From: Spirometra erinaceieuropaei
Lineage: Eukaryota; Platyhelminthes; Cestoda; Diphyllobothriidea; Diphyllobothriidae
DNA: 64,000 bases
Reading direction: 5' to 3'
Assembly (NCBI GenBank): GCA_902702965.1
Contig: CACRXP010000179.1
Span: 503,663-567,662 of the forward strand
In this document: positions 58,801 through 63,571 of the stretch, one piece after another
Layout of the letters: each line of letters opens with the position of its first letter
Position numbering within the stretch: the stretch's first letter is position 1
Program-made: the position numbers and the translations under genes
Notes under the pieces: generated by a model
Told to the model about the DNA's origin: nothing
Database searches by the model: none
What the model saw: the letters and a program-made list of their open reading frames with translations, nothing else

Positions 58801-61800
58801 TATAATATGACACCTTCTCCGTTCACTAATTCAACGAGCACATGTTGTGATCGCCGGTTTTATTTTAAGAAAGTAGTCGGATTATAGAAAGGAGCTGAAA
58901 CGAATTTTTGGACAAAATATTTAGAAAGGACACCCTGTTATGAGAATATGCCTTGCTAAGAGTGGCTAGCTAACAAACACTTACAAGCATCGACCTAGAG
59001 AATACCCTCGGTCCAAAAATCGGCAAATATAATAGGCCAGTAACAATGGTCTACTGTGATCAGTTCGTTAACGGTTCAGGAATTCCCGGGCTCACTTACG
59101 GACTGCGCAGCCATTGTTAAGCCACATCCGTAAAGACACGGCAACGGGGTTTGCCCATTCCGCCGAAGACACGCCGTTTCAGCGTGATTGGTCAACGGTT
59201 AAAAATCAATATTTTTGCTCGCGCGGGCATTGGCTGACCAAGGACAGTTAGGTCTGCACGGGCCTGTAACTTTCATCTAGTTGGGTCATTTTAACCAATG
59301 AGAACAGCGGGTTCTTGCGTTGTGAAGGCCATACGGACACGTGAGTCGGCAAGTGCGCTGTTTCGGCTGTCAATTTATGGTGTTGATGTTCGGCCACTAA
59401 GGTGGATGGTGCAGCATTCGTCAAAGAAATAAGGGGGCTCAGGATTCCGTCACCAGATAAGCGTCTGGGTGAAGTTTGTTTCACGCAGGAGGGGGGACCA
59501 AGCCAAACAGGCGAGAATGTCGACTCAGCCACCGGGAACCCCAGAGACGAGAGTGACTGTCGTTAAGTTCGATGGATAAGCTACTGTTTCTCAATGCGCG
59601 TAGAGAACCCTCCAAAAGCAGTTCCTTCATCTCCGAGACGATAAAAAGAACCAAGTGGTTTACCATGCGGACGGCACAGGTACTAGATAAAGCCCAGGCA
59701 CACGTATTTCACCGACCTAGGGCCACTGCATGACGCAGCTACGGGGGGTCCGGCTCACCAGTGGGCCCCCAATGTTCCCCACGTGCTTTTCGGTATATGA
59801 ACTCCAGTTTTCATAATAGCTTGTTTAATTTTCGGGGAAATTAACGAGCGAACATGAAGTAAATAATTCAGAACAAAGCCGTTTTTGGCTTGGTTCGGAA
59901 GTTTATAAACAATTAATCAGTTACTGCAGAACAAACGCGCAAACTTCAAAAGCTACCAACAGGTAGTTAGTAGTATACATATATAGAGTGTTTTGTCATG
60001 CCGATGGCGTAGCCGGTTGGCAGCTTGTGAATACCACGCGGTCAGTCCACAGTAGTAGCTGATAGATTTCAACTCGAATAGTCATATACAAACTTTCGAA
60101 CCAAGCCACAAAAGGCATTGTCCTGAAGGCTTTACTCCAAGTTCACGCCGTAATTGCTTCGGAAATTAAACAAGACAGCATGATAAGAAAAGTGTTGGAA
60201 CGAGCAGGTAGCAAAAATATAGTGGAAATGGGTCTACCGCATAAATGTATGAGTGAGACAATTGTGCATGCAGTGAGGTTTAATACCAAGTGGCACCTGC
60301 GTCTTTTACGTCGAATGAAAGTAACCACAACAGCATAAGGTTTTCGGCGACGTTGAGCCGGCCTTATTGCAATCGCATAATATAATACGTAGAGTCCGGT
60401 GAACTGCTCCACACGGCTGGATTGCAGTTGGTAGCCAGGACCCGTATTAGAGGTGGCGGGGGGTTTGTTTGCTGGGGCTATTTTGTGGAGCTCCATAATC
60501 ACATCCAACCCATTTGGCTTCCGTTTTACGTCTGAGGTTAGGATTAGGGTACCGGTTAATGTTTTCCGTCTTTCCGGTTAGGGTTATGCCTTTAGGCTTA
60601 GGTTTTCGGGTTACGGTTAGGGTTTGAGCGTACGATTAGGATTCAGTATTACGGTAAGGTCTTTCAGTTACGACTATGTCTAAGGGCTATGGTTACGTTT
60701 ACGATTTCGGTTAGGGTTAGGGTTGCCGTTAGGGCTAACGGTTAACGTTTAGGGTTGAGGTTAGAGTTAGGGCCAGGGTTAAGGTAAGGATTAGGGTTAA
60801 GGTCGCCGTCCGCCTGCCCGTTCCTGGCTACCAACTGCGATCTAGCCCTCCACACCCCCGCTTCGAAAGATATGCCCGTTACAGATTTGCCTCGCATGAG
60901 ACAAGGTCTGCAGATGAGATTTCCTGGTGTTCACTGATTTAGCCTGGTTGCATGACGGAATGACAACGTTCCGCTTTGCCTTGAAGTTCTGATTTGAAAC
61001 CAACACAGGCGATTGTGTCACTAGGCTCATTCGCTAATCAAGAAGGCTTGCTCGCAAAGACCAGAAAGAGGGACTGGAATTGTATATTCTCGATCGAAAC
61101 CGACAGGGCAACAGGCTCGTGGCCCAGTGGTTAGAGGCGTGGACTTCTAACTAATAGGTCGCGAGTTCGAGCCTCGAGTGTTCCACACTTCGGGGTTGGG
61201 TATGACTGGCTGACGACGGCTAATAAGCCAGAAATGGCCATTCCAGTCTCCCTTGTCTTTGTCGGTAATAACAGATGGGCTGGAATGCCCGTTTCCAGTT
61301 TATTGTTTCACTAGGAGCCAGCGGCCACGGCCCTTAGCTGCTGCGATTGGCTGCGAAAGCAGATTAGGGGAGACGATGTGTGTCTGACAAAACTCCCTCG
61401 AATTGGTGTGTAGTGCCAGGCTATGGGAGAAGCCTCAGCAACGCTGTGGCCCTCGCAGATGGAAGCTTAGAGCGAAGTCAATCACTTCCCACAAACTGGT
61501 GATGGCCAGGGCCCCATTCCTAGAATCATCGGGGGGGTCAGATGTGGTTATGTAGCCCCACCTGAAGCAAGCAAACCCCAGACACCTGTAATATGGGACT
61601 GGCGATAAGAGGGGTTTGTACAGGTGAGGTCGGGGAACACACAGGCGGCGAGGTCAAGTAGTTGTATGCAAAAGAAAAACTATTGGGAATGCGCGATTGT
61701 AATTTGAGTGGTTGAAAAATAGTTGCCCTAATCCATAACCTTAACCTCTAACTCTGACCTCTAACCCTAACCTCTAACCATAACCCCTATTCCTAATTCC

Positions 61801-62474
61801 TAACCCTAACCCCAACGGTATTGTGTTCATCAGGTGGGGCTACATAACCACATTTTGCTGAATCAGAGGTGCGCGAAAGCCATTCCTGCACCTTCCCCAC
61901 CGACCGGGATTTCTGATGGTCATTTGTGGTCGTCGACGGACAAATTACTACCTGACACGGTAGGCTGGTGCCCTCCACATCACTCGTTATAAAACTGGCC
62001 AGGTGTGTTAACTATTCTGAATGTGGCCACCAAACGGTCAGTTTTTTTACAAAAAGGAATAATACATTCCGGATCACTTGCATTCAGAGGAGGCTTCAGA
62101 TGCTGCTCCAATCCGTTTCTCCATCTCCTCTGTGATCCTACGAAGTTCTTCCTTTCCTTCTTGCTCCGCAGTCTGTAGGTCTTTACGCAGTTGCGAGACG
62201 GCTTTAAGGACGCGAACACTGAGAGCAGAGAGCTGGTGTATCCAGGCAAGTTCATTTTCGGCAATTTCTGGAGGGCAGAACTCCGGATCTAAAAGAAGGA
62301 AAGCCGCCGAATTAATAAAAACGATAATTATCGGCATCAATACGACGACGACGATGACGACAACAACAACAATAATAATAATAATAACAACAAAAACAAC
62401 TACTACTACTACTACTGCTACTGCACTACTACTGCACTACTACTACTACTACTATTACTACTACTACTACTACA

Positions 62475-62518
<44 letters not shown>

Positions 62519-62530
62519 CACTACTACTAT

Positions 62531-62589
<59 letters not shown>

Positions 62590-62631
62590 ATACTACTACT
62601 ACTACGACTACTACTACTTCTGCTACTACTG

Positions 62632-62674
<43 letters not shown>

Positions 62675-63571
62675 TCCACCAGCACCACCGCCGCCAGCAT
62701 GAGCACCGGCGGGTATACTGCTCGCCCCCAGTGCACAATGCACAACGCGGTAGCATGACGACTGCATCCTATAAATAATGCAGCCCCTTGTGCAGGAACC
62801 ACCCATATCTGCTTTTGTCTCTGAGGATGGGTTAGAGCAGGAATCCGAAACGTCAGGCTAATAAAGCTCTTGTCCCGGCGATCGTGTCTCCTTCTTCAAG
62901 ACTGCTTCCTGGGACTCGTCTCTTCGCTTCTATCGACTTGGCAGATTCCCTGCGCATGTGTTTGTTTGCTAAGTGGGCATTAAAGTGCCCAACACCACGA
63001 ATATTGTAAGACAAGGCTTTGAGAGTAACAGCAAAAGACTTAAATATTCCTGTATTTCTTTTGCTTCAAGGAATGCTTGTAACATTTGTAGCAGGGCCCG
63101 TGGTTTGTTCTTAAAGACGGCCTCCGTCTGAGGTGACCTAGCTTCTCCTTGGTCAAGGAGCACCACTTAATCAGTACCACCGACGGCAGTGGGAGTTGCG
63201 GTCAGAATAAGGGTGGAGTCTGATTAAATCTTGTTCAGCCATTTATCTCTGGTACACTATGATGGGTGGAATATACTCTGAAGAGGAATCCTGACGCTAA
63301 ATCGGTCTAAAATATGCAAAAACCGGCACATGTGCATTAATATCATCAAATGACCTTGAAGTCCCACGGCCTTGATAGAGGTCAAGCTATTCGCGAAGGC
63401 CTCTTTCATACGTTCTCTCTCGGCGATCCATATTTCCAATGCCAGTAGCAGGCATGACTGCGTGATGGAAAGAGGTGCACACACGTTATTTCTGGCCACC
63501 ATTGACTTAACAACGTTCAGCGCGTTGTCCAACTTGGAAGAAGGGATCCAGTGACCATCGCTTTCATGCTT
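28644..63571 (-). CDS. FHAD1: FHAD1-like coiled-coil protein, C-terminal half (9 exons found)
   Basis: Exons in gene order: 63571-63355, 62288-62082, 58332-58205, 52017-51696, 41353-41141, 39691-39397, 37009-36747, 32723-32488, 28809-28644. The product is almost wholly heptad-rich coiled coil. Two segments match vertebrate FHAD1 closely: REQVRQHARTICVMEERL and, further on, RHEKIIAQQRIALSELRQRL; the order of the remaining segments also fits. FHAD1 is little studied; its expression points to cilia and sperm (known), so a role in flagellated sperm or ciliated cells is inference. The N-terminal FHA domain must lie beyond 64000. Phases agree at all junctions except 51696 to 41353, where an exon is probably missing. 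Convergent with TOR. Confidence 0.78.
29300..29545. repeat. Unclassified repeat segment next to the heat-shock module
   Basis: 29310-29420 shares an order of motifs (GCGGT.A.TC, CAGTAG.AGCTG.T.GATTTCA, GTTTACTCCAGGTTCGCGC) with 60020-60175. The family is unknown. Confidence 0.45.
29520..29835 (-). promoter_or_regulatory. Heat-shock-type promoter module, copy 2, with TATA box
   Basis: On the minus strand, in order: perfect heat shock element GAACATTCTAGAA (29609-29597), ATTGG (29573-29569), perfect element GAATGTTCCAGAA (29566-29554), then GTATAAATAG (29540-29531). This is the arrangement of an hsp70-type core promoter. The rest of the block (to 29835) matches 22690-22990 inverted. No hsp70 coding sequence follows, so it drives an unknown transcript, or is a relic. 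Confidence 0.65.
29850..32480. other. FHAD1-like intron, mostly unrecognised
   Basis: A fragment at 31730-31850 resembles the telomere-like TIR family (GGTTAAGGATTAGTGG, CCCTATTACCACTGGTCCCG). Otherwise I see nothing. Confidence 0.45.
32488..32723 (-). CDS. FHAD1: FHAD1-like exon: LPAERQALRENRREF
   Basis: Acceptor ctctcccaag, then VSEESYSELALMLERMLALE, RLSAGLLPAERQALRENRRE and LKEELRRNAELIRTYEAELI, donor gtgagt. It aligns with the FHAD1 region containing LSRQEREKVNQLRQRDL and LLRGYEKDVEQLR. Confidence 0.86.
32975..33012. repeat. (CCA)n microsatellite
   Basis: A short CCA run in the intron between the 32.6-kb and 36.9-kb exons. Confidence 0.9.
33650..34060 (-). repeat. Inverted copy of the 14.2-15.2-kb repeat family
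   Basis: Shares GCGTCCAGTC, GTGGTGGCAGCCGCTTTTGT and GTCGTCTCAGGCGG with the 14-kb array, and on the plus strand GTTCTGTGCACAATAAATCC. The frame reading [14 protein letters not shown] is conserved in several copies, but stops differ, so coding is doubtful. Confidence 0.7.
34393..35310. mobile_element. Palindromic TA element, end-truncated copy
   Basis: Left arm from GAAATTCTGAAATGCGCTTT, right arm ending GAAAACGCATTTTAGAACATC. The arms pair along most of their length around a centre near 34830. The outermost 25 bases of the left end are lost. Confidence 0.75.
35311..35977. repeat. Partial palindromic element ending in CCTACTGTA
   Basis: Begins inside an arm (GATATCGATTAGCATGCAAC) and ends GTTTCATGGGATAAGTCGCC-TACTGTA. 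It directly abuts the previous copy. Confidence 0.6.
36050..36585. mobile_element. PLE foldback: inverted tail, endonuclease C-terminus, tail
   Basis: A minus-strand tail (36050-36140) is joined to a plus-strand segment encoding the endonuclease C-terminus (36185-36470: LEALASDTNSINR then HRFTCVLSRAPPTQPGGAAH in shifting frames), followed by a plus-strand tail (36491-36585). Both tails carry GAACTC-loop-GAGTT stems, GAAAGCTA and CCAATAAATCTACCGTCCCA. The hammerhead cores are mutated (CTGATGG at 36495-36501; an insertion in the minus tail). Confidence 0.8.
36747..37009 (-). CDS. FHAD1: FHAD1-like exon: ANEAYRKELLCLRRQ
   Basis: Acceptor ctgaattcag completes Glu and reads KAEADAANEAYRKELLCLRR, QVNELRAQLRMSQVLPAGLL, a Pro-rich turn (PEQPHPPPRKN), and SLRDAIESLI before gtgagt. 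The phase is correct on both sides. Confidence 0.82.
37065..37840 (-). pseudogene. PLE endonuclease end and 3' terminal repeat
   Basis: The minus strand reads KLPPQTTSMRIYSFTCSCGA, GYIGRTSRRLSKRIREHLPA and later GHHVDPNGAFRVIYK, the GIY-YIG domain with CxC and its C-terminus. Upstream (37640-37740) lies AVSRTFPAARVQVSFST, the linker also found in the 46.8-kb PLE. Downstream (to about 37065) comes a terminal-repeat segment related to those at 39.08 and 56.4 kb. Confidence 0.85.
38668..38712 (+). ncRNA. Decayed PLE hammerhead
   Basis: Stem II GGATTC/GAATCC is perfect and followed by GAAACGTCAGAC, but the catalytic core reads TTGATAA in place of CTGANGA. Probably inactive. Confidence 0.5.
39075..39360 (-). 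mobile_element. PLE fragments: terminal-repeat relic and RT N-terminal scrap
   Basis: 39075-39215 resembles 37065-37200 (TCAGTGATTAGAGAAATCGA, AATGTGGGAATATAGGGGAG), with a short inverted partner at 39221-39262. 39295-39345 on the minus strand reads LVGEHTSAFGEFL, equal to the start of the RT part of the 47-kb PLE. Confidence 0.6.
39397..39691 (-). CDS. FHAD1: FHAD1-like exon: RHEKIIAQQRIALSELRQRL (signature segment)
   Basis: With the acceptor cacttaag the junction gives V-KATSAAQEARDSLQEERD, in phase with 41141. Next come VANLQAELSRSREAQLRH, a Gln run, and ATCRSERHEKIIAQQRIALS, which equals the [20 protein letters not shown] segment of FHAD1. The donor is gttagt at 39396. This is the strongest identity evidence in the gene. 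Confidence 0.88.
39885..40225. mobile_element. Foldback of two outward-facing PLE-like tails
   Basis: The arms 39885-39967 and 40143-40223 are inverted copies. Each, read outward, has CAGCTGAAGAGCCGTCGCGAAA, then GGTACCAATAAAT and TGCCCTTCTTGCCTAC. CTGAAGA-GC-CGTC-GC-GAAA follows the hammerhead core order with a two-pair stem II, but helix III is unclear. The middle holds no PLE protein. Confidence 0.7.
40226..41135. other. FHAD1-like intron, nothing recognised
   Basis: A minus-strand open frame at 40480-40782 has coding-like composition but no family signal and is not needed for exon phase. Confidence 0.4.
41141..41353 (-). CDS. FHAD1: FHAD1-like exon: CDLSQQLADAKVEIS
   Basis: Acceptor gtcgccttag, then ALGGNQATGAQRLQSDARPP and LSQQLADAKVEISQLNSLIE with KEKVV at the end; the donor gtaagt starts at 41140. 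The second half matches the FHAD1 segment with LTEAHSRMSDLRGELNEKQ. Its start phase does not fit the 51.7-kb exon, so an exon between them is missing. Confidence 0.75.
41834..41871 (-). ncRNA. Hammerhead-like motif of the 56-kb PLE tail type
   Basis: CTGATGA, a short AG/CT stem, GAAA, and the palindromic helix III AACACGTGTT followed by C. Homologous to 56422-56459. Stem I is imperfect (one A-C mismatch). Confidence is low because stem II has only two pairs. Confidence 0.4.
41900..43320. other. FHAD1-like intron, nothing recognised
   Basis: ATTGG/CCAAT-type motifs cluster at 42190-42240. No gene or known repeat was seen. Confidence 0.4.
43326..44323. mobile_element. Palindromic TA element, near-complete copy (about 1 kb)
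   Basis: Starts TA-CAGTAGGTGGGCTAACTC and ends in GAGTTAGCCCTCATACT-ATA. The arms pair over about 450 bases, including GCGTTTTCGTTTCGAAAAGA against TCTTTTCGAAACGAAAACGC. Same family as 20.8 and 53.4 kb. No protein. Confidence 0.85.
45390..45850 (-). mobile_element. PLE 3' end: endonuclease C-terminus and tail with hammerhead
   Basis: The minus strand reads EKGHEFDFANTRILARAGNK, TGRELLEAWVSDTNSINRPI and DLPACYHALRPRSQ, the characteristic C-terminus of flatworm PLEs. The tail follows with a hammerhead at 45483-45442 and AATAAAT. The upstream part of the element is absent. Confidence 0.85.
45442..45483 (-). ncRNA. PLE-type hammerhead ribozyme motif
   Basis: GTCT-CTGACGA, stem II GAACTC/GGGTTC (six pairs, one wobble) with loop CTGTCC, GAAA, palindromic helix III AGCT, then A (predicted cleavage after UA) and AGGC, which pairs with GTCT. 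All core bases fit CTGANGA...GAAA. Confidence 0.72.
46295..46480. repeat. Purine-rich (GGA/GAA)n tract
   Basis: About 180 bases of almost pure A/G on the plus strand. It could form triplex/H-DNA. The Arg-rich and Leu-rich frames are artefacts. Confidence 0.95.
46498..46725 (+). repeat. tRNA-Arg-derived SINE, head-truncated
   Basis: Body from CACTTCGGGGTTGGGTATGA through TTGTCTTTGTCGGTAAT to GGTGAGCGCCCCTCTACCAT. It interrupts the PLE that continues at 46726. Confidence 0.85.
46726..47750 (-). pseudogene. PLE reverse transcriptase with intact catalytic core, truncated
   Basis: The minus strand reads FWLDVSFLFTNVPVTETVNY (motif A), YRQMNGVAMGSPLGPLLANI (motif B), RYYGRYVDDIFAI (motif C, both Asp present) and LPFLDVLLSRRPGGSIGRSV. 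A single stop (47039) separates it from the following KGYPDGSIAKNM and linker. The GIY-YIG domain is missing because a SINE has cut the end. It is the best preserved RT palm in the window, but the element is not autonomous. Confidence 0.88.
48412..48527 (-). repeat. Second tRNA-like SINE family, copy 2
   Basis: Same flank (TTGACCCAACTGTGAAAAAC) and the same A/B-box layout as 12843-12935, more diverged in the anticodon region. Confidence 0.6.
48990..49265 (-). repeat. tRNA-Arg-derived SINE, full copy
   Basis: The minus strand has the head GAGCCCGTGGCTCAGTGGTT, anticodon-loop CTTCTAA, B box GGTCGCGGGATCGAGCCCC, then the GGCTAATAAGCCAG-like box and ATTCTGCC. The start region GTGCCTTAGGACC belongs to a neighbouring unit. 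Confidence 0.82.
49266..49490 (+). repeat. tRNA-Arg-derived SINE, head-truncated
   Basis: Body from CACTTCGGGAGGTTGGATAT to AGCGCCCCTCTACCAC, head-to-head with the previous copy. Confidence 0.82.
50535..51007. mobile_element. TIR element with telomere-like interior
   Basis: Ends ATGCGGTTATGGAGCCACAC and GGTGGGGCTACATAATCACAT. The interior has GGTTAGGGTTTACGG, TTAGGATTAGGAGTTAGGAC and the CAACCGCGCATTCCCAATAG block shared with 12.1 and 61.6 kb. Confidence 0.75.
51050..51680. repeat. SINE cluster: one inverted and two tandem copies around a duplicated exon end
   Basis: 51050-51165 is minus; 51172-51340 (plus) has a clear tRNA head (B box GAGTTCGAGCCCC); 51400-51670 (plus) is a full unit with head GGGCTCGTGGCCCAGTGGTT. 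The exon-end duplicate (51345-51392) sits between the two plus copies, and the real exon end follows the last one. Unequal crossover between SINEs explains this. Confidence 0.85.
51345..51392 (-). pseudogene. Duplicated 3' end of the FHAD1-like exon and donor
   Basis: Repeats 51684-51731 almost exactly (LHALRR with the gtcagt donor), inserted in SINE sequence. It probably arose with the tandem SINE duplication around it. No acceptor or upstream exon part is present, so it should not be spliced in. Confidence 0.8.
51696..52017 (-). CDS. FHAD1: FHAD1-like exon: REQVRQHARTI coiled coil (signature segment)
   Basis: Acceptor ccctcgtgaag, then LLRQKTEEFDLKVSEMSSQV, ALEKVKMEHETELEETR, EAHREQVRQHARTICVMEER and AEVNRLHALRR before gtcagt. 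The RxQVxQHAxTI...EERL stretch corresponds to KEQIKQHAQTI...EEKL of mammalian FHAD1. Codon use is GC-rich and clearly coding. Its 3' end with donor is also duplicated about 340 bases downstream at 51345-51392. Confidence 0.85.
52070..53080. other. FHAD1-like intron, nothing recognised
   Basis: AT-rich, with no gene or repeat identified. Confidence 0.4.
53085..53375. repeat. Degenerate telomere-like (CCCTAA)n tract
   Basis: Roughly 290 bases of CCCTAA variants (AACCCTAAC, ACCCTAGG, CCCTAAAC). It directly abuts the palindromic element at 53376. Confidence 0.8.
53376..54358. mobile_element. Palindromic TA element, complete copy (about 1 kb)
   Basis: Starts TA-CAGTAGGTGGGCTAACTG and ends GAGTTAGCCCACCTACT-ATA. 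The arms are highly complementary around a centre near 53860. Closest relative of the 43.3-kb copy. Confidence 0.87.
54743..55736. mobile_element. Palindromic TA element, complete but diverged copy
   Basis: Left CACTCATGAAATGTTAACTG, right CGGTTAACATTTCATGAGTT. The arms pair, with many indels. The outermost ends are eroded. Confidence 0.8.
55905..56480. mobile_element. PLE foldback with endonuclease C-terminus in the middle
   Basis: Arms 55907-56013 and 56363-56475 are inverted copies (AAAGTCAAGATGGCGAACGC against GCGTTCGCCATCTTGACTTT). Between them the plus strand encodes KKAFQVVYRTPT and QRALATAEAVAIRLVNPVLC, the PLE C-terminus as at 37.4 kb. The right arm carries a hammerhead-like motif (56422-56459); the left arm has the first core base changed (ATGAGGA). 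Confidence 0.8.
56422..56459 (+). ncRNA. Hammerhead-like motif in PLE terminal repeat
   Basis: TGGC-CTGAGGA, a poor stem II (AGAATTACC), GAAA, helix III AACG-TG-CGTT, C, then GCCA pairing with TGGC. Core and stems I and III fit; stem II is weak. Confidence 0.45.
57205..57512 (-). repeat. tRNA-Arg-derived SINE, full copy
   Basis: The minus strand has the head GAGCCCATAGCTCGGTGATT, CTTCTAA loop and GGTCGCGGGATCGAGCCCC, followed by the usual body. It begins with the GCTCAGCGATCGCGTTACGG end of the unit. Confidence 0.83.
57540..57832 (+). repeat. tRNA-Arg-derived SINE, full copy, diverged
   Basis: Head GGTCCATGGCTCAGTGGTTA, body with GGCTAATAAGCCAG and CTGTCTTTGTCGGTAA, ending in a TATA run into which the next element is inserted. 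Confidence 0.82.
57831..58155. mobile_element. Short palindromic-family MITE (about 320 bp)
   Basis: Ends TA-CAGTACCTGTGCTAACTC and GAGTTAGCACAGGTACTG-TA are perfect inverted repeats of at least 26 bases, close to the 1-kb family ends, but the interior is different and not palindromic. It is inserted in the TA tail of a SINE, just 3' of the FHAD1-like exon at 58.2 kb. Confidence 0.85.
58205..58332 (-). CDS. FHAD1: FHAD1-like exon: SIDEVTKAEQERSKK coiled coil
   Basis: Acceptor tttttcag, then ETKMQNSIDEVTKAEQERSK and IIEQLEQNLDELTQ before gtgcgt. It ends in phase 0, as the next exon needs. Confidence 0.78.
58340..60010. other. FHAD1-like intron, nothing recognised
   Basis: ATTGG/CCAAT motifs occur at 59178-59300. 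No gene or known repeat found. Confidence 0.4.
60020..60200. repeat. Diverged relative of the 29.3-kb repeat
   Basis: Shares the order of short blocks with 29310-29420 (GCGGTCAGT, AGTAGTAGCTGATAGATTTC, GTTCACGCCGTAATT). Unclassified. Confidence 0.4.
60418..60846. mobile_element. TIR element filled with telomere-like repeat, second copy
   Basis: Inverse orientation relative to 25198-25582: GATTGCAGTTGGTAGCCAGG at one end, CCTGGCTACCAACTGCGATC at the other, and about 250 bases of TTAGGG variants between. Confidence 0.8.
61079..61275 (+). repeat. tRNA-Arg-derived SINE, 3'-truncated
   Basis: Head AGGCTCGTGGCCCAGTGGTT, loop CTTCTAA, B box GGTCGCGAGTTCGAGCCTC, body to TTGTCTTTGTCGGTAATAAC. Confidence 0.85.
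61541..61854. mobile_element. TIR element with telomere-like interior (inverse copy)
   Basis: Ends ATGTGGTTATGTAGCCCCAC and GTGGGGCTACATAACCACAT are a perfect 20-base inverted repeat. The interior has the CTATTGGGAATGCGCGATTG block and CTAACC/CCCTAA variants. Confidence 0.82.
62082..62288 (-). CDS. FHAD1: FHAD1-like exon: ELAWIHQLSALS coiled coil
   Basis: Acceptor ttcttttag, then PEFCPPEIAENELAWIHQLS and QLRKDLQTAEQEGKEELRRI, heptad-rich. To join in frame to the exon at 58.3 kb it must end GAA-T before GCAAGT, a GC donor; the nearby GT (62077) gives the wrong phase. Confidence 0.7.
62340..62690. repeat. (CTA)n trinucleotide microsatellite
   Basis: About 350 bases of ACG/ACA/ATA then CTA repeats, one of the longest simple repeats here. 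Poly-Tyr and poly-Val frames are artefacts. Confidence 0.98.
62700..62910 (+). mobile_element. Solo PLE tail with hammerhead
   Basis: No PLE protein is adjacent. The segment has CCTATAAATAA upstream, a good hammerhead at 62817-62858, AATAAA at 62860-62865 and the CGATCGTGTCTCCTTCTTCA end similar to the other tails. Confidence 0.65.
62817..62858 (+). ncRNA. PLE-type hammerhead ribozyme motif
   Basis: GTCT-CTGAGGA (62821-62827), stem II GGGTT/GAATCC-type (five pairs), GAAA, minimal helix III ACGT, cleavage after C62854, AGGC pairing with GTCT. Stem I can extend outward through GCTTT/AAAGC around an internal loop. Confidence 0.7.
63355..63571 (-). CDS. FHAD1: FHAD1-like exon 1 of those in the window
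   Basis: Acceptor cttgttacag, then KHESDGHWIPSSKLDNALNV, NNVCAPLSITQS and ERERMKEAFANSL, ending before gtcatt. The end phase (1) fits the next acceptor and gives Gln-Asp-Pro-Glu across the splice. The match to FHAD1 is weak here, and membership rests mainly on phase and strand. Confidence 0.6.

Noticed and set aside
62078..62806. Poly-Tyr and poly-Val proteins
   Set aside because: Translations of the CTA microsatellite; the true exon is the minus frame at 62082-62288.
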